Assembly: GCA_947170725.1 (NCBI GenBank)
Contig: CAMVUM010000018.1
Location: 1-61,432, forward strand
DNA length: 61,432 nucleotides
Direction: 5' to 3'
DNA from: an uncultured Prevotella sp.
GTDB taxonomy: Bacteria; Bacteroidota; Bacteroidia; Bacteroidales; Bacteroidaceae
Made by a program: the position numbers and the translations under genes. Positions 1 through 8,400 of this stretch are shown here, in pieces; position 1 is the stretch's first letter; each line of letters starts with the position of its first letter. The notes under the pieces are model-generated. The model was not told the DNA's origin. It ran no database searches and worked only from the letters and a program-made list of their open reading frames with translations.

Positions 1-99
1 GCCTTATTGGTTTGCAACGGGGCTGCTTTCGCAAGGCAACATGAGCCCCGTTGCATTGCGAAAGCAGCCCCGTTGCAAACCAATAAGGCTCTTACGGCA
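1..99. repeat. GC-rich intergenic repeat, copy A, with 34-bp perfect inverted repeat
   Basis: Positions 1-34 and 56-89 are perfect reverse complements, and an inner 5-bp stem (36-40 with 50-54) continues the hairpin. The arms carry AGCCCCGTTGC words. The element ends with CTTACGGCA (91-99), which also closes the other three copies near 9.8, 46.5 and 56.9 kb. It may extend left beyond the window. From 100 to 356 I see only AT-rich sequence and no gene. Confidence 0.85.
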
Positions 100-356
100 G
101 AAATTTAACTGCCACGCGGCAAGACTGCGGAACCGTAGTGTTTCATAAACAACTATGAATAAGCATGTTACAAAACACGTAAATATTTTTCCGCAAAAAA
201 TCCATGTTTTTTGATGCGCCTGAGATTTCGTTTTTTGCGCCCACGGCCGTCTTTTTTCAGAAAGTCCCTATTCTCGCAGGGTTTAAATTCAGAAAAAGGA
301 GGACAAAAAAACAGTATAACTGCCGGCCTACACTCCGCTTTTGTTTTAGATATTGG

Positions 357-1412
357 TCAGCAGCCATCGCGGTAGAAATCGAGGGCGGCGCAGATTTCCT
401 CGCGTGTGGCGGTGCAGTCAAGTTCTATTCCGCCGATGGATGACAGGAGGGTGAAGTTTATTATGCCAGCCTTGTTCTTCTTGTCGTGCATCATCAGCTC
501 CACAAGCTCGTCATAGTCGTCGCAGGTGATCGTTAGACGGCCATAGTGGCTGTTGATGAAATCGACTGTCTGGCGCATACGATCCGTTGGAAAGCCTTCT
601 TTCACCGCACTCAGATACAACTCGCAGACCAGACCCCACGCCACGGCATAACCGTGGAGCACGGGCGTTCCGCGACGCATTGCCAACGACTCGAAGGCAT
701 GGCCGGCGGTATGGCCGAGGTTGAGAGCCTTGCGCAGACCGCGCTCCTTGGGGTCTGCCTCGACGACGCGCTCCTTGACGGCCACTGATTCGGCCACCAT
801 CTGGCGAAGACGGTTGAGGTCAGGCGACGTGATGTCATAGTTCATCAGCTCCGCCCACATCCGTTCGTCGCTGATAAGTCCGTGCTTGAGCATCTCTGCA
901 TATCCGGAAAGCATGTTCCCGGCGTCCATCGTGGCGAGAAACTGCGTGTCGAGGATGACCGTGCAGGCATTGTTGAACACGCCGATTTCGTTCTTCAGTC
1001 CGCCGAAGTTGACGCCTGTCTTGCCGCCGACGGAGGCATCAACCATCGACAGCAGCGTCGTCGGGATGTTGATATAACTGATTCCGCGCTTGAAAGTCGA
1101 CGCGGCGAAGCCTCCGAGGTCGGTGACCATACCGCCTCCGAGATTGACCATCAATGAATGGCGCGTGCCGCCCATGCGCCCCAGCTCTGTCCAGACGCTG
1201 GACAGACTGTCAAGTGTCTTGGCTGTATCGCCGGCGGGAATGGTGATGTGCTGTGCCTCCTTGAAACATGCCTCGTCTGCAACAAGCGGCAGACAGAGGC
1301 GACGGGTGGTTTCGTCTGTCAATACGAAGAGGCGGTCGTGCGGTTCGCGGGCAATGGCCTCGCTGAGGGCGCGTCCGAGATTGTCGGATATTACTACGTT
1401 CTGTCGTTCCAT
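357..1412 (-). CDS. aroB: 3-dehydroquinate synthase
   Basis: Converts DAHP to 3-dehydroquinate, the second step of the shikimate pathway; cytosolic, NAD- and divalent-metal-dependent. The 351-residue protein shows the family's glycine-rich NAD-binding stretch (GGGMVTDLGGF), the PTTLLSMVDASVGGKTG segment, and metal-ligand regions around LKHGLI and LNLGHTAGHAFE. Length is typical. The frame is open further upstream to 1445, but I start at MERQNVV (1412) because the extra residues (SVGLSIYIII) do not look like the family and a -7 box lies at 1490-1497. It is monocistronic on the minus strand; its 3' end faces the repeat at the window start. Confidence 0.95.
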   Translation of the reverse strand: MERQNVVISDNLGRALSEAIAREPHDRLFVLTDETTRRLCLPLVADEACFKEAQHITIPAGDTAKTLDSLSSVWTELGRMGGTRHSLMVNLGGGMVTDLGGFAASTFKRGISYINIPTTLLSMVDASVGGKTGVNFGGLKNEIGVFNNACTVILDTQFLATMDAGNMLSGYAEMLKHGLISDERMWAELMNYDITSPDLNRLRQMVAESVAVKERVVEADPKERGLRKALNLGHTAGHAFESLAMRRGTPVLHGYAVAWGLVCELYLSAVKEGFPTDRMRQTVDFINSHYGRLTITCDDYDELVELMMHDKKNKAGIINFTLLSSIGGIELDCTATREEICAALDFYRDGC

Positions 1413-1489
1413 AATTATTATGTATATAGATAAACCCACGGACACAATGGAAGCCAGCCTGAATCATGCCGGGGCAAACTTATCATTTG

Positions 1490-1497
1490 CAAAGATA
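1490..1497 (-). promoter_or_regulatory. -7 box for aroB
   Basis: TATCTTTG on the minus strand matches the Bacteroidetes -7 consensus TAnnTTTG, about 78 bases before the aroB start. No TTG is seen at the ideal -33 distance, so the promoter call rests on the -7 box alone. Confidence 0.5.
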
Positions 1498-1616
1498 CGC
1501 TAAAAAAATGAAGAACGATGAATGAAGAATAAAGAATTTGCTACCACCGTGACATGTATGTTTCCATCATCACTTTCTTTTTATCACATCCGACTGCAAA
1601 AAAATATCTATTGCGA

Positions 1617-1628
1617 TTAAACGTTTGT
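1617..1628. promoter_or_regulatory. Possible LacI-family operator
   Basis: TTAAACGTTTGT holds the palindrome AAACGTTT (1619-1626), the same 8-bp core as the operator in front of the LacI gene at 14.9-15.9 kb. It lies about 60 bases before the outer-membrane protein gene. Assignment to a LacI regulator is inference from the shared core. Confidence 0.35.
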
Positions 1629-1687
1629 GACGGTGCAGCGTCATAAGAGCGTATTAAGTGAATCAAAACGACTATTAATCAAGACAA

Positions 1688-4660
1688 ATGAAAAGACTTC
1701 TACTGCTGATGACCATCCTCATGTCATCCACTTTCTCCGCATTGGCCCAGCGCGCCGTAACCGGAAAAATTGTTGAGAGCGACTCTAAAGAGCCGATGGC
1801 CATGACGACCGTACAACTTCTCAAAAAAGACAGCACGCTGGCCGCAGGCGCACTGACGGCTGAAAACGGCTCGTTCAAAATCACGGCCCCCGCCGACGGA
1901 CAGTATATACTGAAAGTGACGAGCGTCGGATTCAAGAACATGATGCGCAACGTTACCATCGCCGACGGCAAGAACGCCGAGATGGGAACACTCACTATGT
2001 CCGTTGACGCCATCATGCTCAAAGGAGCTGTCGCTACGGGCCACGCCGCCAAAGTGACAGTGAAGGAAGACACCTTTATATATAACGCCGCGGCCTATCG
2101 CACACCGGAAGGCTCGGTCATCGAAGAACTGGTCAAAAGGCTGCCCGGAGCACAGATGGACGACGAAGGAAACATCAAGATCAACGGAAAGGAAGTCAAA
2201 AAAATACTCGTTGACGGAAAGGAGTTCATGACCGGCGACACAAAGACTGCACTGAAAAACCTGCCCACTTCAATCATCGAGAAAATCAAGGCATATGACG
2301 AGAAGAGCGACCTGGCACGCGTCTCCGGTATCGACGACGGTGAAGAACAGACCGTACTCGACTTCGGAATCAAGAAGGGCATGAACCGTGGATTTATATC
2401 CAACACCGACCTCGCGGTCGGAACGCGTGACCGTTATGCGGCGCGCGTGATGGCAGCACAGATGAACAGCGACATGAAAGTGATGGGAATGCTCAACGCC
2501 AACAACGTCGGCGGCATGGGATTCGGCGGCGGACGAGGCGGCGGCGGTGCAGGACGACGCGGTCTGACTGCTCCCAAAATGGCCGGAGTGAACCTCAACT
2601 ACGAGAAAAAGAACAAGCTGAAGCTCGACGGTAGCATTCGTTGGGACCACAGAGACGGCGATACATGGACACGCTCGTCGGGAGAGAACTTCGTCAGCAC
2701 TACGGGGTCGTTTGACAACAGCCGCAGCCAGAGTTTCTCGAGGAGCAACTCGTGGAACGGTCAGATGCGCCTGGAGTGGATGCCTGACACTATGACGAAC
2801 ATCATGTTCCGGCCGACCTTCAGCTACAGCAAGAACGACGGAATCTCCATGAGCAGCTCGGCCACATACAACGAAGACCCGTTCCTTTATACTGATGACC
2901 CGCTCTCGAAGGACGCACTGGATATTATGGACGACATGGACCTCATGGTCAACAGCCGTAACAACAACTCCATCACCTACAGCGACTCGAAAAACATCGG
3001 CGGTATGCTCCAGCTGAACCGCCGACTGAGCAACACCGGACGAAACGTTACGCTGCGCGTCAATGCAAGCTACGGCGAGACGGGAAGCAACAGCCTTCAG
3101 GTCAACAATGTCCATCTGTATCAGAAGAAAGACTATCTGGGCCTGAACGACTCGACATATCAGACAAACCGCTACAACCTTACGCCGCAGAAGAACTACA
3201 ACTACAGCGTCAAGGCAACCTACAGCGAGCCTATCATGAAGGCCACTTTCCTTCAGTTCAGCTATGAGTTCCAGTATAAATACACAAAGAGCGACCGCTC
3301 TACATTCGACTTCAGTAATCTCGGAGAAGATTATTTCAGCGGGCTCAGCCCATTCTATCGCGGATGGGACAGCTATCTTGCACGCCTCAGCAATCCGTTC
3401 GAAAGCTATCTCGACGACAACCTGAGCCGATTCTCTGAATACACGAACTACATACACGACATTCAGGTCATGCTACGCATAATCCGCAAGGCCTACAACT
3501 TCAGCGTAGGAGTAACTCTCATGCCGCAGAAAACCCACTTCGTCCAGCGCTATCAGGGCCACAACGCCGACACGACACGCACCGTTACGAACTTCACTCC
3601 AACAGCCGATTTCCGCTGGAAGATATCGAAGGTGAGCCGACTGCGCTTCAACTACCGCGGACGGACAAGCCAGCCGAGCATGAACAACCTGCTCGACATC
3701 ACCGACGACAGCAATCCGCTGAACATCACAAAGGGTAACCCGGGACTGAAACCGTCGTTCTCAAACAACTTCTTCCTGCGCTACAACAACTACATCCAGA
3801 GCCACCAGCAGGGCATGGGAGCCAACCTGAGCTTCCAGACCGTGAGCAACAGCATCTCCAACAAGGTCACATACGACCCCGTAACGGGCGGACGCACCAC
3901 ACGACCGGAGAATATCAACGGTAACTGGAACATCGGCGGAGACGCCTTCTACAACATTGCCATCGACACAACCGGCTACTTCAACGTCAACACGACGACC
4001 GGAGTTAGATACACCAACAGCGTCGGCTATCTCGACCTGCGCCGCGACGGAAACTCCGTGAAGTCGACTACGAAGACCTCTTCGATAAACGAAAGACTGG
4101 CGGCAAGCTATCGCAACGAGTGGATTGAATTCGAAGTGAACGGAACACTGGAATATAATCACTCCTCGAACAAGCTCCAGCCCACCAGCAACCTTGACAC
4201 ATGGCTATACTCCTACGGCTTCAACACTAACCTGACAATGCCTTGGGGAACGTCACTCTCGACCGACCTGAATATGAACAGCCGCCGGGGATACAGCGAC
4301 GAGAGCCTCAACACGAATGAACTGATATGGAACGTCCAGATAAGCCACAGCTTCCTGAAAGGCAAGAATCTCATAGCGTCGCTCCAATTCTACGATCTTC
4401 TGCACCAACAGTCGAACATCAGCCGCACGATAGACGCCATGAGACGTCAGGACACGGAGTATAACTCTATTACCAACTATGCCATGCTGCACGTGATCTA
4501 CCGCCTCAACCTCTTCGGAACAAAGGAGGCACGCCAAGGAATGCGCCAAGGTCCGGGCATGGACGGTCCCGGCGGTGAAAGACCGGAACGCGTAAGACGC
4601 AGTACGAGAGGAGGCAACCGTGGAGGCGGAGGAGGTTTCGGAGGCCCCGGAAGTTTCTAA
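1688..4660 (+). CDS. Outer-membrane beta-barrel protein with carboxypeptidase-regulatory-like domain
   Basis: A 990-residue TonB-receptor-like outer-membrane protein. A Sec signal peptide (about 1-21, ending ALAQ) is followed by a CarboxypepD_reg-like domain (22-105), a plug-like region (about 120-235, with INGKEVKKILVDGKEF), a glycine-rich linker near 275-290, and a long series of alternating aromatic and polar strands forming the barrel (about 300-945). The C-terminus is a Gly/Arg-rich tail ending GGPGSF. This arrangement fits the Bacteroidetes OMP_b-brl_3 type, not the SusC type, and no SusD partner follows. The substrate cannot be told. It is monocistronic: a hairpin at 4685 follows, and a convergent LacI gene lies beyond it. 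Confidence 0.88.
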   Translation: MKRLLLLMTILMSSTFSALAQRAVTGKIVESDSKEPMAMTTVQLLKKDSTLAAGALTAENGSFKITAPADGQYILKVTSVGFKNMMRNVTIADGKNAEMGTLTMSVDAIMLKGAVATGHAAKVTVKEDTFIYNAAAYRTPEGSVIEELVKRLPGAQMDDEGNIKINGKEVKKILVDGKEFMTGDTKTALKNLPTSIIEKIKAYDEKSDLARVSGIDDGEEQTVLDFGIKKGMNRGFISNTDLAVGTRDRYAARVMAAQMNSDMKVMGMLNANNVGGMGFGGGRGGGGAGRRGLTAPKMAGVNLNYEKKNKLKLDGSIRWDHRDGDTWTRSSGENFVSTTGSFDNSRSQSFSRSNSWNGQMRLEWMPDTMTNIMFRPTFSYSKNDGISMSSSATYNEDPFLYTDDPLSKDALDIMDDMDLMVNSRNNNSITYSDSKNIGGMLQLNRRLSNTGRNVTLRVNASYGETGSNSLQVNNVHLYQKKDYLGLNDSTYQTNRYNLTPQKNYNYSVKATYSEPIMKATFLQFSYEFQYKYTKSDRSTFDFSNLGEDYFSGLSPFYRGWDSYLARLSNPFESYLDDNLSRFSEYTNYIHDIQVMLRIIRKAYNFSVGVTLMPQKTHFVQRYQGHNADTTRTVTNFTPTADFRWKISKVSRLRFNYRGRTSQPSMNNLLDITDDSNPLNITKGNPGLKPSFSNNFFLRYNNYIQSHQQGMGANLSFQTVSNSISNKVTYDPVTGGRTTRPENINGNWNIGGDAFYNIAIDTTGYFNVNTTTGVRYTNSVGYLDLRRDGNSVKSTTKTSSINERLAASYRNEWIEFEVNGTLEYNHSSNKLQPTSNLDTWLYSYGFNTNLTMPWGTSLSTDLNMNSRRGYSDESLNTNELIWNVQISHSFLKGKNLIASLQFYDLLHQQSNISRTIDAMRRQDTEYNSITNYAMLHVIYRLNLFGTKEARQGMRQGPGMDGPGGERPERVRRSTRGGNRGGGGGFGGPGSF

Positions 4661-4684
4661 GAATAAACACGGAAATATAGGATA

Positions 4685-4732
4685 AACGTTACAGCGGCTT
4701 GAAATCGGTTGATTTCAAGCCGCTGTAACGTT
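4685..4732. terminator. 22-bp perfect hairpin downstream of the outer-membrane protein gene
   Basis: 4685-4706 and 4711-4732 are perfect reverse complements around a 4-base loop (GGTT). It sits 25 bases after the stop codon at 4660. There is no strong T-run, so it may act as a 3' stabiliser as well as a terminator. Confidence 0.7.
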
Positions 4733-4830
4733 ATAACCACATTCTGATTGTATCATAAAGACATATCTTCAAACTTTATGCCGTTCTCGCGACAAGTTAT
4801 AACCACATTCTAATTGTATCATAAAGACAT
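4730..4830. repeat. 35-bp direct repeat, two copies
   Basis: 4730-4764 and 4796-4830 match over 35 bases with one difference (G or A in ATTCTxATTG). Start-to-start spacing is 66 bases. It lies in the gap between the convergent outer-membrane protein and lacI genes. Confidence 0.85.
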
Positions 4831-4877
4831 TCTGTCTGGATTATAATTACACCATAACCACACCCTAGAAGCATCCC

Positions 4878-5984
4878 CTACTCCATTTTCCGGCGGCTGC
4901 TTTCGCGTATTCTCTGCACCGTAGGAATGACTTTATGGATTGGTTTGGCATTACCGCGGAGATGGCCGAGGAGCGTCATACAAGCTTCCTCGCCCATCAG
5001 ACGGCTGCGGTCTTCAATAGTGGAGAGCGAAGGGCTGACATCGGCAGCATACTCAACATCGCTGAAACCTATCAGGGCGACGTCATGCGGCATGTCCAAA
5101 CCACGGCGGCGGAGCGCCTTCATGGCTGCGAAAAGGAGTGTGTCGTTAAGCGCAAGGATAGCGTCGGGTGGTTCGGGGAGGTCCATCAGCGAGTCCGTGA
5201 CATCGATTGCCGACACCGTATCAATGGCGCTGTAGGCAACGTAATCGGGACGTACGGGCAGCCCGGCCTCATGAAGGGCCTCTATATAGCCGTGCTTGCG
5301 CTCGGCAACCATCCGGAGGCGACCCGGGCCGCACAGGATGGCAATACGACGGCAACCCTGACGCACAAGATGGAGCGTGGCGCGGCGGGCGGCCTCAACG
5401 CTGTCGGCCGTCACGGATGAATAGTCGGCACCATTTCTCTTTGATTGTGCACCGCCGATGGCACGCGCCACAAACACAACAGGGATGCCCTCGGCCGCCA
5501 GCGCATCAAAATGGGAACAGTCTTCCGTCTCCTGCGTGACGCTGGCAATGATTCCCGCTACGTGGAAAGCAGCGAGACTGCGGACATTGCGGCACTCCTC
5601 CTCATAGCTTTCGTGGGAGTTCATGCTGATGACGGCATAGCCCTCACGCGCCGCAACGCTCTCGATACCGTCAAGCACGGACGAGTAGAACAGCGTCACA
5701 CCGTGGGGAACGATAACGCCGACAACCGGCAGCGAACCGCTGCGCAGGCTGTCGGCGATAAAATTCTTGGAGTAACGCATCTCACGGGCGGCTTCCATGA
5801 CGCGCTCACGCGTCGCGCTGCTGACGGCAGTACTACCCTGCAGCGCCCTGCTCACGGTAGCAATGCTTATGCCGAGCCGTGAGGCAATGTCCTTGAGCGA
5901 CGCCGGCCGTACGGGAACTGACGCCCCGACAGGTTCTTTCGGCGACGCCGGCCGTGAAGAGGCGGATTTTCCGGAGCGGCCCAT
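4878..5984 (-). CDS. LacI-family transcriptional regulator
   Basis: A 368-residue sugar-type repressor. The LacI helix-turn-helix is at residues 30-50 (LKDIASRLGISIATVSRALQ), followed by a periplasmic-binding-protein-like effector domain (from about residue 85, beginning VVGVIVPHGV). The first 28 residues are an unusual Ser/Pro/Arg-rich extension. Its start codon overlaps the stop of the DUF5606 gene by one base, so it is translationally coupled to the nusB operon, an odd place for a sugar regulator. It is a paralogue of the LacI protein at 14853-15872 (compare VLDGIES and EGY-VIS). The effector is unknown. The convergent outer-membrane protein gene, with its AAACGTTT site, is a possible target. 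Confidence 0.9.
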   Translation of the reverse strand: MGRSGKSASSRPASPKEPVGASVPVRPASLKDIASRLGISIATVSRALQGSTAVSSATRERVMEAAREMRYSKNFIADSLRSGSLPVVGVIVPHGVTLFYSSVLDGIESVAAREGYAVISMNSHESYEEECRNVRSLAAFHVAGIIASVTQETEDCSHFDALAAEGIPVVFVARAIGGAQSKRNGADYSSVTADSVEAARRATLHLVRQGCRRIAILCGPGRLRMVAERKHGYIEALHEAGLPVRPDYVAYSAIDTVSAIDVTDSLMDLPEPPDAILALNDTLLFAAMKALRRRGLDMPHDVALIGFSDVEYAADVSPSLSTIEDRSRLMGEEACMTLLGHLRGNAKPIHKVIPTVQRIRESSRRKME

Positions 5985-6427
5985 CAGTCCTCCTTGCGGT
6001 CGTCGATGTTGTCTCCCTCGGTCGGTGTAAGCTCGTTGTCAAAGTCAGAGATGCCGTTGGCAACAAGGATGTTGTACCACTGGATGAGCTTCTTGATGTC
6101 ACTGTTGTGAACGCGCTCACGGTCGAAGTCGGGCAGAATCTTTGCGAAATACTCGCGCAGTTCGTCGCCGCTGGCCTTCTTTATATTGATACTTGCAGCC
6201 TTGCCGTCTTCGAGTGTCTTAAGACTGGTGAGCACCTTGTGCAGGGGTACGTCATCCGTGTCGGTGTACATGGCGATGTCAGCCAGCGACGTGATGCGGT
6301 CGGTGGCGAAGGCCGGTATGCGACGGTGTGTCTCGTCGAGCACTTCGACGATAAGACTGTTCTTTGCTCTTGATACTAATTTGTAGAGTCCGGGCTTTCC
6401 CGAGATTGCTAAGATTGTCTGTAACAT
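5984..6427 (-). CDS. DUF5606 family protein
   Basis: A 147-residue cytosolic protein of the Bacteroidetes-only DUF5606 family, function unknown. Seen in the sequence: the N-terminal ISGKPGLYKLVSRAKNSLIV strand region, a conserved middle (LAD--MYTDTDDVPLHKV) and a helical C-terminus with KLIQWYNIL. It sits between coaE (17-base gap) and lacI (1-base overlap), and this nusB-to-DUF5606 order is common in Bacteroidetes. The acidic C-terminal tail is likely disordered. Confidence 0.85.
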   Translation of the reverse strand: MLQTILAISGKPGLYKLVSRAKNSLIVEVLDETHRRIPAFATDRITSLADIAMYTDTDDVPLHKVLTSLKTLEDGKAASINIKKASGDELREYFAKILPDFDRERVHNSDIKKLIQWYNILVANGISDFDNELTPTEGDNIDDRKED

Positions 6428-6443
6428 GATTACTGTTATGTTT

Positions 6444-7019
6444 TTATTTCAATTTAACGATTAGTTCATCTATCTGCCGTCCAATGTCGGCCACGCCGTC
6501 ATTGACGATTTCATGGTCGGCTCGTCGCCTGACCTCTTCCTGCGGCCACTGGCGGCCCATCCATTCAAGTGCATTTTCGTGCGTTATGCCGTCCCTCTCC
6601 ATGACGCGGCGGATGCGGACATCCTCCGGTGCTGTGACTGCGACGACGCGGTCGACAAGCCGGTTGAAGCCAGTCTCAAACAGTATGGCACACTCCATCC
6701 AGCTGTTCCCGCTCCGGCGGAAGTCGTCGGCCACGGCCGGATGGACGATGGCAGCGATGGCAGCGGCATTTTCGGCCGAAGCCAAAAGAAAAGCAGCGAC
6801 AGCCGCCTTGTTGAGCCGGCCGTCACCGTCGTATGTTTCCGGCCCTATGAGCCGCGTCAGAGCCGTGCGCACGTTGTCGGAAGAACGCATGATGCGCTTG
6901 GCTGCGCTGTCGCAGTCGTAGACGGAGATGCCACGCCGGGCCAGTTCGGCACAGACAAAGCTCTTGCCACTGCCGATACCTCCCGTTATACCTATTTTAA
7001 TAGTCTTCTTTCCTGTCAT
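6444..7019 (-). CDS. coaE: Dephospho-CoA kinase
   Basis: Phosphorylates the 3'-hydroxyl of dephospho-CoA, the last step of CoA synthesis. The 191-residue protein has the P-loop GITGGIGSGKS near the N-terminus, the DCDSAAKRIM segment of the family, and VHPAV in the middle. Length is typical. It is the fourth gene of the nusB operon, 59 bases after ybbR and 16 before DUF5606. Confidence 0.95.
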   Translation of the reverse strand: MTGKKTIKIGITGGIGSGKSFVCAELARRGISVYDCDSAAKRIMRSSDNVRTALTRLIGPETYDGDGRLNKAAVAAFLLASAENAAAIAAIVHPAVADDFRRSGNSWMECAILFETGFNRLVDRVVAVTAPEDVRIRRVMERDGITHENALEWMGRQWPQEEVRRRADHEIVNDGVADIGRQIDELIVKLK

Positions 7020-7078
7020 TCCAGCATCGATAAAAGCTAAAGGTTCATTCCCGCCCGATAAAGATAAATAAGATATGA

Positions 7079-8059
7079 TTATTCCTCCTCAATGAGATAG
7101 TCGACCATCCGCGTTTCCAAGGCCACACGCGATATGCCCTCCGGAACGCTCTTGAGATATAGCGTACATTTGTCGGAAGGATGGGCCACGATATCGTTGT
7201 AGTCGACCACGACCGTGAAATCAGCTGCGCTGAGTCCGCGGAACTGACTCACGCCGGTCACAAACTTGACGGCCACTTTTGCGGGGAAAGTCCTGAGCAC
7301 CTTGCCTTCCGGCATATTGATACCACGGACGGGGATATTGTCTATCCTCGCTTCGGTAAGCACGTCGGTATAGAATACCACTCCGACCTTTTCAGGCACA
7401 CACTTGACACCTTTCATCTTCTGCAATCCGCAACTAACTGAGAGCGTATCGCGGAAGTTGGCATAGTTGAGTGTCTCGGTATATACAACGCTGATGCTGT
7501 CTAGTCTCTCCTGCGAAGCATAGACATCAACACTGTCGGGACGGTATTCTACGTGTGAGATGAAGTAGAGGTGTTCCGGCAGTACCCGTCCGCTCCACCT
7601 TACGGGCACACGCTTGCGCAGCCCGTAGTTGTAAAAGAACTCAAACCGGTCAGGCTTGACACCAACAATCTTGGTTGATGCGGACAGCTGCTGATATGCC
7701 AGGCGCTGGAGTTCGGCCGCCGAAACCGATACCGATCCCTGCGTGCGCATATAGTTCTTGAAGTTGAGCTTGATTGGGCGCAGCACGTCGCCATACATAT
7801 ATCCCAACAGCACGAAACCCTTGTCACTCAGAGTGACACGGATTGTATCCGTGGCGTCGGACGTGAGAACCACGTTCTGCGGCACATTCATTATGCAAAC
7901 GGGAATCTTCAGTTCCTTCTCATAGGTTTCATTGAGCGTCATCATCAACCAGAAGACGCCGGAGAGAGCAAGAAAGAACAAAAAAACAAGGAATTCCCTG
8001 TTCACTGAACTGAACAGGAAATTCCTGACTATGTAATATATGCTGCGTCCTCTGCCCAT
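7079..8059 (-). CDS. YbbR-like (CdaR-type) membrane-anchored protein
   Basis: A 326-residue protein with one N-terminal membrane segment (about residues 18-38, FLVFLFFLALSGVFWLMM) followed by an extracytoplasmic region of repeated beta-rich YbbR-like modules. In Firmicutes, YbbR/CdaR proteins bind the diadenylate cyclase CdaA; whether this one does is not shown here, since no cyclase gene is in the window. It directly abuts yajC (8059/8060) and precedes coaE, as is usual in Bacteroidetes. Confidence 0.85.
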   Translation of the reverse strand: MGRGRSIYYIVRNFLFSSVNREFLVFLFFLALSGVFWLMMTLNETYEKELKIPVCIMNVPQNVVLTSDATDTIRVTLSDKGFVLLGYMYGDVLRPIKLNFKNYMRTQGSVSVSAAELQRLAYQQLSASTKIVGVKPDRFEFFYNYGLRKRVPVRWSGRVLPEHLYFISHVEYRPDSVDVYASQERLDSISVVYTETLNYANFRDTLSVSCGLQKMKGVKCVPEKVGVVFYTDVLTEARIDNIPVRGINMPEGKVLRTFPAKVAVKFVTGVSQFRGLSAADFTVVVDYNDIVAHPSDKCTLYLKSVPEGISRVALETRMVDYLIEEE

Positions 8060-8383
8060 TTACTTTCCCTGTACGGGTGTGCTCGCCATGTCCTTGAAGA
8101 CGTAACCTTTGTCAACGCGAACAACCACGCCGCGGGCGATTTCCACCTCAACGATATTCGCAACGAGGTCTATTTTCTTTACCGTGCCGTAGATACCGCC
8201 TCCGGTGACTACCTGAGCACCCTCAGAGAGCGAGTTCTGAAACTTCTGGATTTCCTTCTGTTTTTTCTGCTGCGGGCGTATCATGAAGAAATACATGATG
8301 GCGAAAATGGCCACCATCATTAGAATCATGCTCATCGAGCTGCCCTGTGCTGCCTGCGCAGCCATAATAATATTTGCTGTCAT
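8060..8383 (-). CDS. yajC: Preprotein translocase subunit YajC
   Basis: The small accessory subunit of the SecDF-YajC complex. At 107 residues it has the family's form: a short N-terminus, one membrane helix (about 18-38, MSMILMMVAIFAIMYFFMI) ending in the signature RPQQKKQKE, then a basic SH3-like cytoplasmic domain (VVTGGGIYGTV). Second gene of the nusB operon. Confidence 0.95.
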   Translation of the reverse strand: MTANIIMAAQAAQGSSMSMILMMVAIFAIMYFFMIRPQQKKQKEIQKFQNSLSEGAQVVTGGGIYGTVKKIDLVANIVEVEIARGVVVRVDKGYVFKDMASTPVQGK

Positions 8384-8400
8384 ATTTTCTTTTTAAATGC

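Noticed and set aside
2270..3457. 395-codon open frame antisense to the outer-membrane protein gene
   Set aside because: Val/His/Cys-rich with no family features; a shadow frame.
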